NCBI RefSeq assembly: GCF_950295315.1
Contig: NC_080165.1
Span: forward strand, 3,915,734 to 3,979,733
Source: Erinaceus europaeus
Taxonomy: Eukaryota > Chordata > Mammalia > Eulipotyphla > Erinaceidae
DNA: 64,000 bases
Direction: 5' to 3'
Every line of letters starts with the position of its first letter. Position 1 is the stretch's first letter. Made by a program: the position numbers and the translations under genes. Positions 35,391 through 46,181 of this stretch are shown in pieces. The notes beneath the pieces were generated by a model. The model worked only from the letters and a program-made list of their open reading frames with translations. It made no database searches and was not told where the DNA came from.

Positions 35391-36224
35391 TGCTGTACAG
35401 TACCCTGTATCTTGTATATAGCTGTGCTATTGGATGCTTCTGATCTACTTGGTCTAGGCTTTTGAGAGAGTCTGCATATCAAATACACAGCCTATATATT
35501 GAAAAGATTCAGTTTGTGTTTTGAAAAACTTTGAGACATACAATTGATTTTCCCCCTCTCAAATTAATTAACTAGTGATTTATATGTCTACATTTTGCTA
35601 GGAGTGTACATAAACACCATTCCCACCACCAAAAGACTGTGACCCATCCCTCCCAGCCACTCCCACCCCCCACTGGTCCAGGAAGCTATATGTCTACCCC
35701 TCACCACAGGGTTTTTACTTTGGTGCCCTACTTACAATTTGGTCAGGTCCTGCTTTTAGTTTCCCTTTCAGATCTTCTTAGTCAACTTCTGTTGATGAGT
35801 GGGATCATCCCATACTCATCTTTATCTTTCTCACTTAGCTTACTTAACATAATTCCTTCTAGTTCCAGATGCTATCAGGATGCTGGCCAGGCTTCCCTGG
35901 ATTGAAGACCCCACCAATGTGTCCTGGAGCTCTGCTTCCCCAGAGACCCACCCTACTAGGGAAAGAGAGAGGCAGGCTGGGAGTATGGACCGACCAGTCA
36001 ATGCCCATGTTCAGCGGGGAAGCAATTACAGAAGCCAGACCTTCTACCTTCTGCAACCCACAATGACCCTGGGTCCATGCTCCCAGAGGGATAGAGAATG
36101 GGAAAGCTTTCAGGGGAGGGGTTGGGAAATGGAGATTGGGTGGTGGGAATTGTGTGGAGTTGTACCCCTCCTACCCTATGGTTTTGTTAATTAATCCTTT
36201 CTTAAATAAAAAAAAAAAAGAAAA
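35391..36224 (+). mobile_element. L1 insertion with inverted 5' segment (twin priming)
   Basis: The right half (about 35,863-36,224) is the L1 terminal block in plus orientation with an A-rich tail. The left half (35,391-35,862) is the reverse complement of upstream L1 3' UTR: it mirrors 12,240-12,600 and then continues into AGCTTACTTAACATAATTCC, the complement of GAAGGAATTATGTTAAGTAAG. Flanks are GAAAGATTGATTTT (35,377-35,390) and GAAAGATAGATTTT (36,225-36,238), one mismatch. This is the classic product of twin-primed L1 integration. Confidence 0.85.
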
Positions 36225-36238
36225 GAAAGATAGATTTT

Positions 36239-36439
36239 GCATTTCAGTAAGAATGGGAAGTTGGAACAGACCACTTGCTTCATTTTTCTCTGAATCCCCG
36301 CTCCCCTGAATATATTAAATCTTTCTCTCTTTTTTCTATATATTTTTCACTGCATCTTTGTAATCTATCTCTAAGGATATTCAAGGGTATATTTTATTAT
36401 TATTATTACAATTACTATTTGATTGTCTGTGGCGCGTCA
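36239..36439. other. Non-coding DNA
   Basis: Includes a short ATT run near 36,396. No gene recognised. Confidence 0.4.
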
Positions 36440-36600
36440 CTAATCTGAAATGACTTTTTCAAACAGAAAGAGTGAATCAGAGAAATAGGGAAAGAAACCA
36501 CAGTAGCAACGCTTCCTTCAGTGTGGGGAACTGGACTGAAGCTCTAGCCACGCAAGAGACAAAGCAAAGGACTATCCACGGAGCTATCTCACTATCTTTG
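36440..36600 (-). mobile_element. Old SINE
   Basis: CAGAAAGAGTGAATCAGAGAA, GCAACGCTTCCTTCAGTGTGG and GGAGCTATCTCACTATCTTTG resemble the minus-strand order of an old tRNA-derived SINE. Strong divergence. Confidence 0.45.
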
Positions 36601-36819
36601 TCAGTTTATCTTTTTCAACTAGAAATGATGCTTTAGATGGTGGTTAGCTTTATGCTTCAACTTGTTGGGGCTAAAGCTCCCAACTATCTGTTTAAACATC
36701 ATGTCGGGACATATATATAGTATTTGTTTCTGTAGGGGATCAGCCCCTGAATTGATAAAATAACATGTTTTATCTAAATGGGACTGGGTCTAATCCAATA
36801 AGATAAACGGCTGAATTGA
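36601..36819. other. Non-coding DNA
   Basis: No gene recognised. Confidence 0.4.
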
Positions 36820-36935
36820 ATTTAAAAAAAGGCTGAAAAAGAGAAACAAGTTATGGGAAATGTCACTTATAGATGGAACTTACAAAGCAAGGACAAGAGT
36901 GGAACACATGAAGAGAAGCTGGGACTGGGTGTGGT

Positions 36936-37266
36936 TCTTCTTCTTCTAGCGTTTGCCCTTCTTCCGTAGCCAGTCAACAGCGTCAGGTTGAGCCTGATTT
37001 AAAGTTTCGAGACCTCCTTTGAATCTGGAGAGGTGGCAGTCGTTGACTATGTGGGTCATAGTCTGTCTGGAGCCGCAGGGGCAGTTCGGGTCATCTCTGG
37101 CTCCCCAGCGATGGAACATAGCAGCGCACCGGCCATGACCTGTTCCATAGCGATTGAGGAGGGCCCAATCATAATGTGCCAGGTCAAAGCTGGGTTGACG
37201 CTTGCAGGGGTCTGTGATGAGGTGTTTGTTCTTTACCTCAGCTGACTGCCAACTCTGTTTCCAAGA
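36936..37266 (-). mobile_element. Vingi/Ingi-like non-LTR retrotransposon 3' end
   Basis: A 331-bp insert in L1 3' UTR, flanked by perfect 13-bp duplications GACTGGGTGTGGT (36,923-36,935 and 37,267-37,279). Read on the minus strand it is the C-terminal coding end of a non-LTR element that stops at TAG (36,946-36,948) and ends directly in a short (GAA)n tail, with essentially no 3' UTR. Vingi elements are known among mammals from hedgehogs; the assignment here is by motif and context, not by alignment. Confidence 0.75.
36946..37266 (-). pseudogene. C-terminal fragment of a non-LTR retrotransposon reverse transcriptase
   Basis: About 106 codons remain open up to the stop. Visible landmarks are RYGTGHGRCAAMFHRWG, then CPCGSRQTMTHIVNDC, a C-x-C...H-x4-C cluster typical of the C-terminus of Jockey/Ingi-type polyproteins, then GGLETL and DAVDWLR near the end. 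The reverse transcriptase core and endonuclease lie upstream in a full element and are absent. It has no start of its own; the open frame continues into L1-derived flank to 37,386. It is a 5'-truncated dead copy. A Jockey or other related clade is the alternative. Confidence 0.75.
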
Positions 37267-37463
37267 GACTGGGTGTGGTGTACAACACCAAAGCAAAGGA
37301 CTCTGGGGAATAAAGGTAAAGTAGTAATTGGAGAAGGCTTTGGAGTTCTGGTGTGGAAAAGGCCCGGATTTGAGAGCAGGAGTCACCTATGGACATATGT
37401 CACGCTGCGATGAGAAACTGTGCCCATTCTCAATAACCATAAGCCATTAAATCCTCAATACAA

Positions 37464-37835
37464 TCTTAAAAATTGCCTGAAGACAAAGAAGAAAATGAAC
37501 AGGCTGAGTAGGTGTAAGAGAGATTTTCTCAGCTACTAAAAATGGTGAATTCACCTTCTTCACCGCCTCTTGGAGGGAGCTTGAAGGAATCAAGTTAAGT
37601 GAGATCAACCAGAAAGAGAAGGATGAATAGAGGATGTTTTCACCCATGGACAGAAGTTGAGAAATATGAACAGAAAAGGGGAAACCCATAAAAAGAACTC
37701 GGACTAGAGTTGGTGTATTGCACCAAAGGAAAGGGCTCTGGACTAAGAATGACTGTTCAGGTTCCAGTGCATGATGGCGGAGGAGGACATATGGGATGGG
37801 GTGGTTGTGGGAGTGACATTATTATGTTCTTCTTA
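37464..37835 (+). mobile_element. L1 3' end
   Basis: From about 37,530: CTCAGCTACTAAAAATGGTG, GAGCTTGAAGGAATCAAGTTA, TTTTCACCCATGGACAGAAG, TTGGTGTATTGCACCAAAGG and ATGATGGCGGAGGAGGACAT follow the order of the 30,087-30,533 copy. The extreme 3' end is lost. Confidence 0.8.
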
Positions 37836-39434
37836 CGCTCTTTCTGAGTACTGCTTCCCAAACCAAGAGCTGTGAATCATAGAGACTGGACCACAGCAGT
37901 GCCACTTTGAGAAATGCCTTGCTTGTATTACATGATGTTATTAGAGACAAAGGGTAGCATTTTCTCTGCCTCCACACACTGTTTCTGATCTGGAGTTAAA
38001 GTGTAGAATCCGGTCTTTCTATATAAAATGACTTTATTCGGAAACAGCATAGGAAGGACAGGAGTGGGTGGACCCAACTATACTTTATGACACATTTAAT
38101 TCAAACTCCCACTAAGAGAGGATAGTTAAGTTTTTGTGCATATTTTATTTTAGAAAACAATAAAATTTCATTTTAGCCCCAGAAAGAAAAAAAGAAAGAA
38201 AAGCAAAGATAAAGACTCCACTGCTTTCCCGATAATTTTAATTAGTCCTGCAACTGGGCACATAATTTGCAGTTTTTATAAGTTTTTTTTATAAGTCTTT
38301 CAATCTGTTTTATCCTCAGTCTTAAAACGAAAAGGTTTAATTTTTTCATTTAAAATATTTTTTGAAGTGACCTCTTGACCACATAATGAATCTATCCTCT
38401 TATCTATTAATTCCTTCAAATCCTGGGTATTTTAAATTGCTCAAACCATACTTGGTTTAGATGATTATTCTGTTACTTGAGATTTTGGTCCTAAAAGATG
38501 ATAGTATGCTCATTTTAGAATCATGAATTAAGTCATAATCCTAAATAAATTGCTCAGTAATAATTTAAGCTTCTGAAGGTTTTATTAAGAATGTTCAAGG
38601 ATTATAACAAGAGTGCTGATGGCCAAGTATATAGGTATAAAAACCAATGTATTCAAAGCATGTTTTTTTCAAAGTATCCATACTTAGAAATTAATAACAT
38701 TGAATTATTTTCAACAGTTTCTCTTCTAGAAAAAATGCAGATACTAAAATTATTTCTAAATGACTAGCAATTTTTATGAATAAGCATAAACATATGCCTT
38801 GTATTAATTTTAAAAATAGCTTTCTAAAGGACTAAAAGACTTTTGTGATTTTGTAGTCTTTTTGATGCAGTGTACCAGAAATTATATAATTTGTATGCTA
38901 TCTTGGTAGGCCCATGTCACTCCCTTGTCCCCTTTTAAAATAGCTCTGTTGAGTCTGTGTTTTAAAATGTGTATGCATGTATATATAGACATGTTTTTAT
39001 CCATAGTTGGGATCAAATATATTTTCTTGTAGGCTGATTTCATGCGTCTCCTCTATTTTTATCTTTCTCCTTTTATCCGTTTGTGGTTTTTTTTTCCCCC
39101 TTGTTCTAAAATGTTTTGTCTTGTATATTTCTGCTGCAATATGACTTAGAGATGAGTAAAGTCAATTTATTCTAAGCATGAATCTGTATCCAGACTCCTT
39201 TGATTGCTCTCATGGACATTGCACGTTTGGAATAAAGTTTTTCGTCACTGTGCGTCTCTAGGTGGGTTCTTGTTTTTCACCATCCTGCTTTTGTTTCTCT
39301 ATTTGGTGTGAGATGTTTATTTAGTTATGAGTCTGCCATCTATTGAGAAAAACCTAGCTTCAAACCTAAGCTTCAAGAGGACAGAAGAAGAAAAGAACAA
39401 TAAAAAAGTAAAATAAAATACAAACAGATAATCT
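37836..39434. other. AT-rich non-coding DNA
   Basis: About 1.6 kb with no gene or recent repeat recognised. Confidence 0.5.
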
Positions 39435-39583
39435 TACAGATATGAGGAATACTAAATGAAAAAAATAACTCCTCCTTCTTTGAAAGACTATGTACCACTT
39501 TGGAATCTGAAGCCTTCTTTCTATCTGATGGTGTCTGTTCTTCTGAGTTATTTTTTTTTCATTTAGTATTCCTCATATCTGTA
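39435..39583. repeat. Long inverted repeat (36/38-bp arms, 75-bp spacer)
   Basis: Left arm 39,435-39,470 (TACAGATATGAGGAATACTA onward) is the reverse complement of right arm 39,546-39,583, differing only in the length of an internal A/T run (7 versus 9). The right arm ends 2-3 bases before a 5'-truncated SINE. Confidence 0.95.
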
Positions 39584-39585
39584 AT

Positions 39586-39760
39586 CCCCCACTCCCCACC
39601 TGCAGGGGGGTTGCTTCACAGGCAGTGAAGCAGGTCTGCAGGTGTCTGTCTTTCTCTCCCCCTCTCTGTCTTCCCCTCCTCTCTCCATTTCTCTCTGTCC
39701 TATCCAACAACGATGACATCAATAACAATAACAATGAAAAACAAAAGGGAATTTTTTTTT
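39586..39760 (+). mobile_element. 5'-truncated tRNA-derived SINE
   Basis: It begins at CCCCCACTCCCCACCTGCAGG, so the whole tRNA-like head is missing. CAGGCAGTGAAGCAGGTCTG, CCTATCCAACAACGATGACA and AACAAAAGGGAATTTTTTTT complete the body. Confidence 0.9.
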
Positions 39761-40203
39761 AATGAGAAAGTGTGATAATCAGAGTTTTATCTTGGAAGGC
39801 TTTTAAAAAATTGTTGTTTCCTTCTCTCAGAGCTGAAAACCAAGCACTGAGTCATCACTAAACTCAGTTTAATATTATGCCTTGTTTTTTATTACCCTAG
39901 CCAAATGATACCATTCTGTGATTAAGGATCCAGGTAAGTTCAAAATGGAGTTTAGATTCATTTCAACCAAAAAATAGTATTTTATTTTGTTGAAAAAGAT
40001 CCAAAGTATTATTAAATGTATAAATAAGTCAGCTTTGAAGTACAATGATGTCTTCATTTTGCAAAAAAAAAAATGAGAAAAGGGAGGTTGCTCATTCCTA
40101 ATAACTGAGTATCACAATACTCTTACTAAGTCACATCAGTCTGGTTCCTCTAAAAAGCAAATATGGAAAATGAATTCAAATTTCAAAAATTTTATTTAAA
40201 AAA
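39761..40203. other. Non-coding DNA
   Basis: No gene recognised. Confidence 0.45.
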
Positions 40204-40345
40204 ACTATGTATTGTTGCACCAAAGTAAAAGACTCTGAAGAGAGTGTGGGTTCTCGGATGGGGGGTGGATGCAGACCTTTGGTGGTGAGAACTGTATTAA
40301 ACTATACTACTATTAAATTACAATCTTATAAATTATTATTTATTC
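40204..40345 (+). mobile_element. L1 3'-UTR fragment
   Basis: TTGTTGCACCAAAGTAAAAG, CTTTGGTGGTGAGAACTGTA and AAATTACAATCTTATAAATT match L1 3' UTR tails with an internal shortening. Confidence 0.6.
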
Positions 40346-40514
40346 AATATGTCAGGAAAAATAGACCGGATAGGTCCCAAGGAAAGAGAGAGAGGAGAGG
40401 GAGAGGAGGGGGAGAAAGGAAAGCTGCTTGTAAGAAATGTTAACCAAGACTTACTCAGGTCAGTGCTTTATCTTCAACGCATACACCCTCGTCTCCTCTC
40501 TTCTTTGCATAAAA

Positions 40515-40802
40515 AGCAATCCCCAGAGCCCCGCCCCACTAGGGAAAGAGAGAGGCAGACTGGGAGTATGGACCCACCTGCCAACACCCATGTTCAGCGG
40601 GGAAGCAATTACAGAAGCCAGACCTTCCACCTTCTGCATCCCACAATGACCCTGGGTCCATGCTCCCAGAGGGATAAAGAATAGGAAAGCTGTCAGGGGA
40701 GGGGATGGGATACGGAGTTCTGGTGGTGGGAATTATGTGGAGTTGTACCCTTCTTATCCTATGTTTTTGTCAGTGTTTCCTTTATATTAAAAAAAAAAAA
40801 AG
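40515..40802 (+). mobile_element. L1 3'-terminal block with poly-A
   Basis: AGAGCCCCGCCCCACTAGGG, AACACCCATGTTCAGCGGGG, GATGGGATACGGAGTTCTGG and a final run of about 12 A at 40,790-40,802. 5'-truncated. Confidence 0.85.
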
Positions 40803-41345
<543 letters not shown>

Positions 41346-41464
41346 TGCAAAATATAAATATATATACCTTTCAAATATATATATGTATACAAATATATAT
41401 GAAAAATATTACCACAAATTTTTTCAACCACAGGAAAAAAAGCAGCTGTTGTAAAAGGTCTTTT

Positions 41465-41680
41465 AAAATTGTTTATATTATATTTATTTATTTATTGGAT
41501 AGAGACATCAAGAAGTTGAGAGGAAAGGGAGATAGAGAGGGAGAGAGACAGAGAGATATCCACAGCCCTGCTTCACCACTTGTGAAGCTTTCCCCCTGCA
41601 GGTAGGGACAGGGGGCTTGAACCCAGGTCCTTGAGCACTGTAACATGTGTGTTCAACCAGGTGCGCCACCACCAGGCCCA
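41465..41680 (-). mobile_element. tRNA-derived SINE with exact target-site duplication
   Basis: Flanked by GTAAAAGGTCTTTT at 41,451-41,464 and 41,681-41,694. Landmarks: TTTATTGGATAGAGACATCA, CCACTTGTGAAGCTTTCCCC, GGCTTGAACCCAGGTCC, CGCCACCACCAGGCCC. Confidence 0.95.
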
Positions 41681-41809
41681 GTAAAAGGTCTTTTGTACAT
41701 GATAATAAAGTCTAGAGGAACTGTATAAATCACTGATTCAGGAACATTCTCACGTAACACTTGTGTCTTGTGCTCTGTGACACTACTGAGATTTGACTAG
41801 ACTGTGTTA

Positions 41810-42310
41810 TCTGGGACAAAATGGATGGAACTGGGGGTGACTGTACTTATGAAGTAAGGAAGGAAGTGAAGGACAAGGACAGGGTGATTTCATTCATTTG
41901 TTGAATATAGAGAACTGAAACAGATGAAATTGAAAATATATACATGCAGAGTCAACCCTTATCTGTGACCTTGGGAGAAATATGATGGTTACCACTGGAA
42001 GGTGGAGAAGGCATAGAACTATTGTGATTGGAGTGGTGTATGGGTACACCCCTATTATCTTTATTTATTTATTGGCTAGAGACAGCCAAAAACCAAGAGG
42101 GAAATGGGGGGAATAGAGAGGGAGAGAGACAGAGAGACACCTGAGGTCTTGTTTCACCACTCAAACAGCTTCCCCCCTTTAGATGGGGACCAGGGCTTGA
42201 ACCTGGGTCCTTGGACATTGTAAAAAGTGCACTCAATCAGATGCACCACCATCTGGCCCCAGTGCACCCCTATTATCTTATAATCTTGTAAATAATAAAA
42301 CAAAATGAAG
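41810..42310 (+). mobile_element. L1 3'-UTR copy of an older subfamily, split by a SINE
   Basis: GGGACAAAATGGATGGAACT, GTGATTTCATTCATTTGTTG, AACTGAAACAGATGAAATTG, GGTTACCACTGGAAGGTGGA and TCTTATAATCTTGTAAATAAT are L1 3' UTR-like. The SINE 42,062-42,264 lies inside it. Confidence 0.65.
42062..42264 (-). mobile_element. tRNA-derived SINE with exact target-site duplication
   Basis: Flanked by CACCCCTATTATCTT at 42,047-42,061 and 42,265-42,279. Body: TATTGGCTAGAGACAGCCAA through GGGCTTGAACCTGGGTCC to CACCACCATCTGGCCCC. Confidence 0.95.
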
Positions 42311-42562
42311 ACAGAAGGATGTTAATTTGGCTAATATTTTAAATGTCTTCCAAACTACGTAACTTTTAAAACTAGGACTCTAGTTATGTACTCCTGGTTA
42401 TTAAGCCTCTTTACAAGATGTCACTGGGTCTGCCTGGTTTAGTCATCACATTCCACAGTTCTACTGAGGGCTTTGGTGGAAACAGTACAGAGCATCCTTG
42501 GCCGGCTTTGCTTAGCTTTACAACATGTATAGTCAAATGAGCTTGGAAAAATGGTCAACAAC

Positions 42563-42765
42563 GGGAAGCAATTACAGAAGCCAGACCTTCTACCTTCTGC
42601 AACCCTCAATGATCCTGGGTCCATGCTCCCAGAGGGCTAGAGAATGGGAAAGCTATCATGGGAGGGGGTGGGTTATGGGGATTGGGTGGTGGGAATTCTG
42701 TGGAGTTGTACCCCTCCTACCTTATGTTTTTGTTCATTAATCCTTTCTTAAATAAAAAATTTTTA
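42563..42765 (+). mobile_element. L1 3'-terminal block with target-site duplication
   Basis: A 203-bp 5'-truncated L1 tail (GGGAAGCAATTACAGAAGCC to AAATAAAAAATTTTTAAAA) lies between near-exact copies of AAAAATGGTCAACAAC (42,547-42,562 and about 42,767-42,782). It shares the TTAATCCTTTCTTAAAT terminus with 12,240-13,538, so it belongs to the same, probably youngest, subfamily. Confidence 0.9.
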
Positions 42766-42782
42766 AAAAAATGGTCAACAAC

Positions 42783-43081
42783 TTCTCATTCTGACTTTGT
42801 GAGATCTTTGTTGATTACCAGTGGACATAGGGTCATAAAACTTTGGCAGAGTGTGTCTGCAATGCATGTGGCTTTGAAAACTGTAAACCTCAAAACTTAT
42901 AATTTTGCAAAGCATTGTTCAATCACTAGGACAAGTTGAAAAGAACACAGTAATTAACAAACTTTGTTGTAACTAGTTTTTTTTTTTTCTTCTGAATATC
43001 ATTATGGCTGTCACAAGACATACTTCTCATTATTAGGATATTTTCTAATTACTTCTCATGGCTCTTTGGAATTAAGCAAGT
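42783..43081. other. Non-coding DNA
   Basis: No gene recognised. Confidence 0.4.
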
Positions 43082-43448
43082 ACTTGAAGGAATCATGTTG
43101 AGTTAGATCAGCCAGAAGGAGAAGGATGAAGATGGGATGATCTCACTCAGAGGCAGAAGTGGAAAGCCAGGATCAGGAGGGAAAACACACAGCAGAACTT
43201 GGACTGGAGTTGGTGTATTGCTCCAGAGTAACACAGCAGAACTTGCACTGGAGTTGGTGTATTGCACCAGAGTAAAGGACTCTGCAGTGGAGGGGAGGCT
43301 TCAAGTCCTAAAACATGATGGCAGAGGAGGACCTAGTGGGGGCTGAATTGTTCTGTGGAAAACTGAGAAATGTTACCATGTACAAGCTATTATATTTTAC
43401 TGTCGACTGCAAACCATTTATTCCCCAATAGAGAAAGCAAATAAAAGA
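43082..43448 (+). mobile_element. L1 3' UTR with an internal 44-bp tandem duplication
   Basis: GAAGGAATCATGTTGAGTTAG, GATCTCACTCAGAGGCAGAA, the duplicated ACACAGCAGAACTTG segment, GTAAAGGACTCTGCAGTGG and TTATTCCCCAATAGAGAAAG. Flanks GAATTAAGCAAG and AAATTGAGCAAG may be the diverged target duplication. Confidence 0.85.
43187..43274 (+). repeat. 44-bp tandem duplication within L1 3' UTR
   Basis: Units 43,187-43,230 and 43,231-43,274 differ at only two positions (GGACTGG/GCACTGG and GCTCCAG/GCACCAG). Each holds ACACAGCAGAACTTG through CCAGAGTA. Confidence 0.95.
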
Positions 43449-43869
43449 AAGAAATTGAGCAAGACTTTTACTGTAAGGCTATTGAAGCCCTACTTATGAA
43501 CCAAGCCTTCAGCTTATTTTCCTGTAACACAGAATACATCAACATTTGATTATGTATATATTTACTTATCCACTCACATACATAGATAATCCTGAGTGAA
43601 GAAAAAATAGGCTGTACCTGAGCTTTCTAGATCACTGGGCATTCATGCAGCCTCAGGAACACTTGGCAGGGTAGGCATGATATCCTCAAGTTCACATAAG
43701 TCACAGAATTTTCAAGAAATTCTGGAACTAATTAATCTACTGTTCATTTGTAAGAAACTGAACCAAAGTCCTCAAACATGGTAGCATCTCTGCTCTACCA
43801 GGTGCACCACAACCAAAGCCTATTTCAAGATTTTTTAGAAATAATACTCTAGTATCAATATATGTGTAT
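43449..43869. other. Non-coding DNA
   Basis: 43,740-43,830 (ACTGAACCAAAGTCCTCAAACATGG, CTCTGCTCTACCAGGTGCACC) might be a scrap of the third SINE kind. No gene recognised. Confidence 0.4.
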
Positions 43870-44148
43870 TTCCTCCAGGGTTATTGCTGGGGTTCAGTGC
43901 CTAAATTATGAATCCACTGCTCCTGGAGGCTATTTTTCCCTTTTTTTGCCTTTGTTGTTGTTTGATAGAAGAGAAATCCAGAGAGGTGGGGGTGGCAAGA
44001 GGAGGAGAGAAAGATAGACATCAGCAAATCTGTTGTTTCACCACTTGTGAAGCAACCCCTCCCCCCTTAGGTGGGGAGCCAGGGGCTCAAACTGGGATCC
44101 TTGCTCTGGTCCCTGAGCTCCACGCCATGTGCGCCTACCCCCTACCCC
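43870..44148 (-). mobile_element. Long-form tRNA-derived SINE, diverged
   Basis: TCCTCCAGGGTTATTGCTGG, TGAATCCACTGCTCCTGGAGG, then a shortened body and GGTGGGGAGCCAGGGGCTC with a degraded head ending CCCCTACCCC. CTCTAGTAT occurs on both sides (about 43,847 and 44,148), consistent with a target duplication. Confidence 0.8.
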
Positions 44149-44155
44149 TCTAGTA

Positions 44156-44156
<1 letters not shown>

Positions 44157-44195
<39 letters not shown>
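44157..44195 (+). repeat. (TG)n microsatellite
   Basis: About 18 TG dinucleotides immediately after the preceding SINE. Confidence 0.95.
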
Positions 44196-44196
<1 letters not shown>

Positions 44197-44559
44197 ATTT
44201 TAATATAGCTTCACAACACTTCCTTTCAGTTTATATATAATTACACAGTGATTCTGTTCGTAAAGTTAAACATAGATTTTAATTAAAATTTATCAGATTG
44301 AAATGCTCAAATTGGTCATGTTAGGGTCAGTAATTATAAAGTATTCACGTGCTAATAAAGATATTTTCATAATATCTAATAAGAAAAGAAACATTCTCTA
44401 CCATCCATACCAGGTGGCTTTATTTTACTTTTCTTTTTTCTAAATACCTTATTGAGAGAAACAATGATTTGCAAGATAGCTGTTACATAAGTACAGTTTC
44501 TTATCTCACAGTATTATACATCTGTGTACCACTGCTGCCACTGAATACAGTGTTCCCTA
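44196..44559. other. AT-rich non-coding DNA
   Basis: No gene recognised. Confidence 0.45.
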
Positions 44560-44938
44560 TCATGTGAGTGTATTTTATTTTATTTTTACTGGAACATTTC
44601 TTTTTATATATATTCTCTTTTGTTGCCTTGTTGTTTATTGTTGTTGTTATTGCTGTCATTGGATAGGATAGAGAGAAATGGAGAGAGGAGGGGAAGACAG
44701 AGGGGGAGAGAAAGATAGACACCTGCAGACCTGCTTCACCGCCTGTGAAGGGACTCGAACCGGGATCCTTACTCAGGTTCTTGTGCTTTGCGCCACCTGC
44801 GCTTAACTGGCTGCGCTACGCCTGCCTCCCTCACTGGAACATTTCTTAGCTCTGGCTAGGGTCGTCCTACTGATTGAACTTGGGACCTTTTGTATGTGAC
44901 ACACTCCTGTTACACTACCTCCCTGGTGCTGTGTTTTA
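44560..44938 (-). mobile_element. SINE, third kind, interrupted by another SINE
   Basis: The left part is a TTTTATTTTATTTTTACTGG tail. The right part, after the insert, is TTAGCTCTGGCTAGGGTCGT, TGATTGAACTTGGGACC and CACTACCTCCCTGGTGC. Confidence 0.65.
44603..44832 (-). mobile_element. tRNA-derived SINE with exact target-site duplication
   Basis: Flanked by ACTGGAACATTTCTT at 44,588-44,602 and 44,833-44,847. The standard body lacks most of the CTGCAGGTGGGGAGCC block, going from CCTGTGAAGGGACTC directly to GAACCGGGATCC. Confidence 0.95.
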
Positions 44939-45529
44939 AATATTAAGTCCTTGTCAGTCCTGGGATGTACAAATGCATTTCCCCAATAGCTAGGGCGCCT
45001 CTCCTGTTACCACGAGTTTCTGTCACTGTTTGGGGGCCTCTCCGTTTGCTCCAGTGTATTTTTCTTGCTCCTCTTGCCCCTGGGGTGGACTCTCCAGCAG
45101 ACTTGCTGCTCAGGAGTGCGAATCCCTCAGGCTCTCCTTTTCAGCCCAAATACTTAATCCATTTTGGCTGAGTTTCTGTGAATGGCGTTAGTGAACTCTT
45201 TTTGTTCTTTCGCATGTGACAATTTCTTCAAGCAGAAATTATTGAAGACTTTATTTCTCTGTTTTAACTTCCCTTTCCTTTAGAGTTACTTAGCTATCCA
45301 CGTGTGCATGGTTTTACACCAGGCCCTCAATTTATTTCATTTATATATTTGTCTGTTTTATATCAACATCATAATCTTTAAATGTTGCCGGTTTGCCGTA
45401 CAGTTTGAAGTCAAGTTATAGAATGGATACCTTTATTTTTGCTATTTTGCAATCCAAGTCAATCTCATAATGCTGTGTTCTATTTGTGAAAATAATACTA
45501 TTGAGATTTTCATGAGGCTTTCTTTTTAT

Positions 45530-45818
45530 CATTTTTATATTTATTCTTTCTTTTGTTGTCCTTGTTTTTTATGGTCGTTGTAGTTATTATTATTGTTATT
45601 GTTATTGATGTCATCATTATGAGTACAGAAAGAAATGGAGAGAGGAGGGAAAGACAGAGAGGGGAGAGAAAGACAGACACCTGCAGACCTGCTTCACCAA
45701 CTGTGAAGCGACTCCCCTGCACGTGGGGAGCCAGAGGCTCGAACCTGGATCCTTACTTTGGTCCTTGCATTTTGTGCCGCCATGTGAGCTTAACCCCCTG
45801 CGCTACCACTCGACTCCA
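45530..45818 (-). mobile_element. tRNA-derived SINE inside L1
   Basis: TTTTGTTGTCCTTGTTTTTT, ACAGAAAGAAATGGAGAGAG, CTGCACGTGGGGAGCCAGAGG and the head ending CTACCACTCGACTCC. GGCTTTC occurs on both sides, consistent with a short duplication. Confidence 0.9.
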
Positions 45819-45962
45819 GGGCTTTCATTGAATCTGTATAATGCTTTAGGCAATATAGTCATTTTCACAATCTTGATTCTTCCAATCTGTGGGCATGGAC
45901 GTTTCAATCACTTTAGTTTTTCTGTATCTTTTATTAATGTCTGTTTTAGTTTTTTTCTTAAG

Positions 45963-46181
45963 TTTTTATTTTATTTATTTTAACTTACTTATTAGATAGG
46001 GACAGAGACACATTGAGAGTGGAGGGGGAGATAGAGAGGGAAAGAGATGGAGAGACACCGGCAGCCCTGCTTCACCACTCCTGAAGCTTTCCTGTTGCAG
46101 GGGGGATCCAGGGGCTTGAACCTGGATCCTTGCACACTGTAATGTGAGTGCTTAACCAAGTGCGCCACCACTTGCCCCTAG
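45963..46181 (-). mobile_element. tRNA-derived SINE inside L1
   Basis: TTATTAGATAGGGACAGAGA, CCACTCCTGAAGCTTTCCTG, GGCTTGAACCTGGATCC and GCGCCACCACTTGCCCC. AGTTTTTT precedes and follows the insert. Confidence 0.9.

Larger units (their letters stand above)
36820..37463 (+). mobile_element. L1 3' UTR, interrupted by a Vingi-like element
   Basis: Two L1 pieces, 36,820-36,935 and 37,267-37,463, form one 3' UTR when the insert is removed: GGAACTTACAAAGCAAGGACA, GAAGCTGGGACTGGG, then ACACCAAAGCAAAGGACTCTG and AACCATAAGCCATTAAATCC. Part of the UTR lies on each side of a 13-bp duplication. Confidence 0.7.

Noticed and set aside
37033..37245. 70-codon plus-strand frame
   Set aside because: It is the antisense shadow of the Vingi-like coding fragment on the minus strand.
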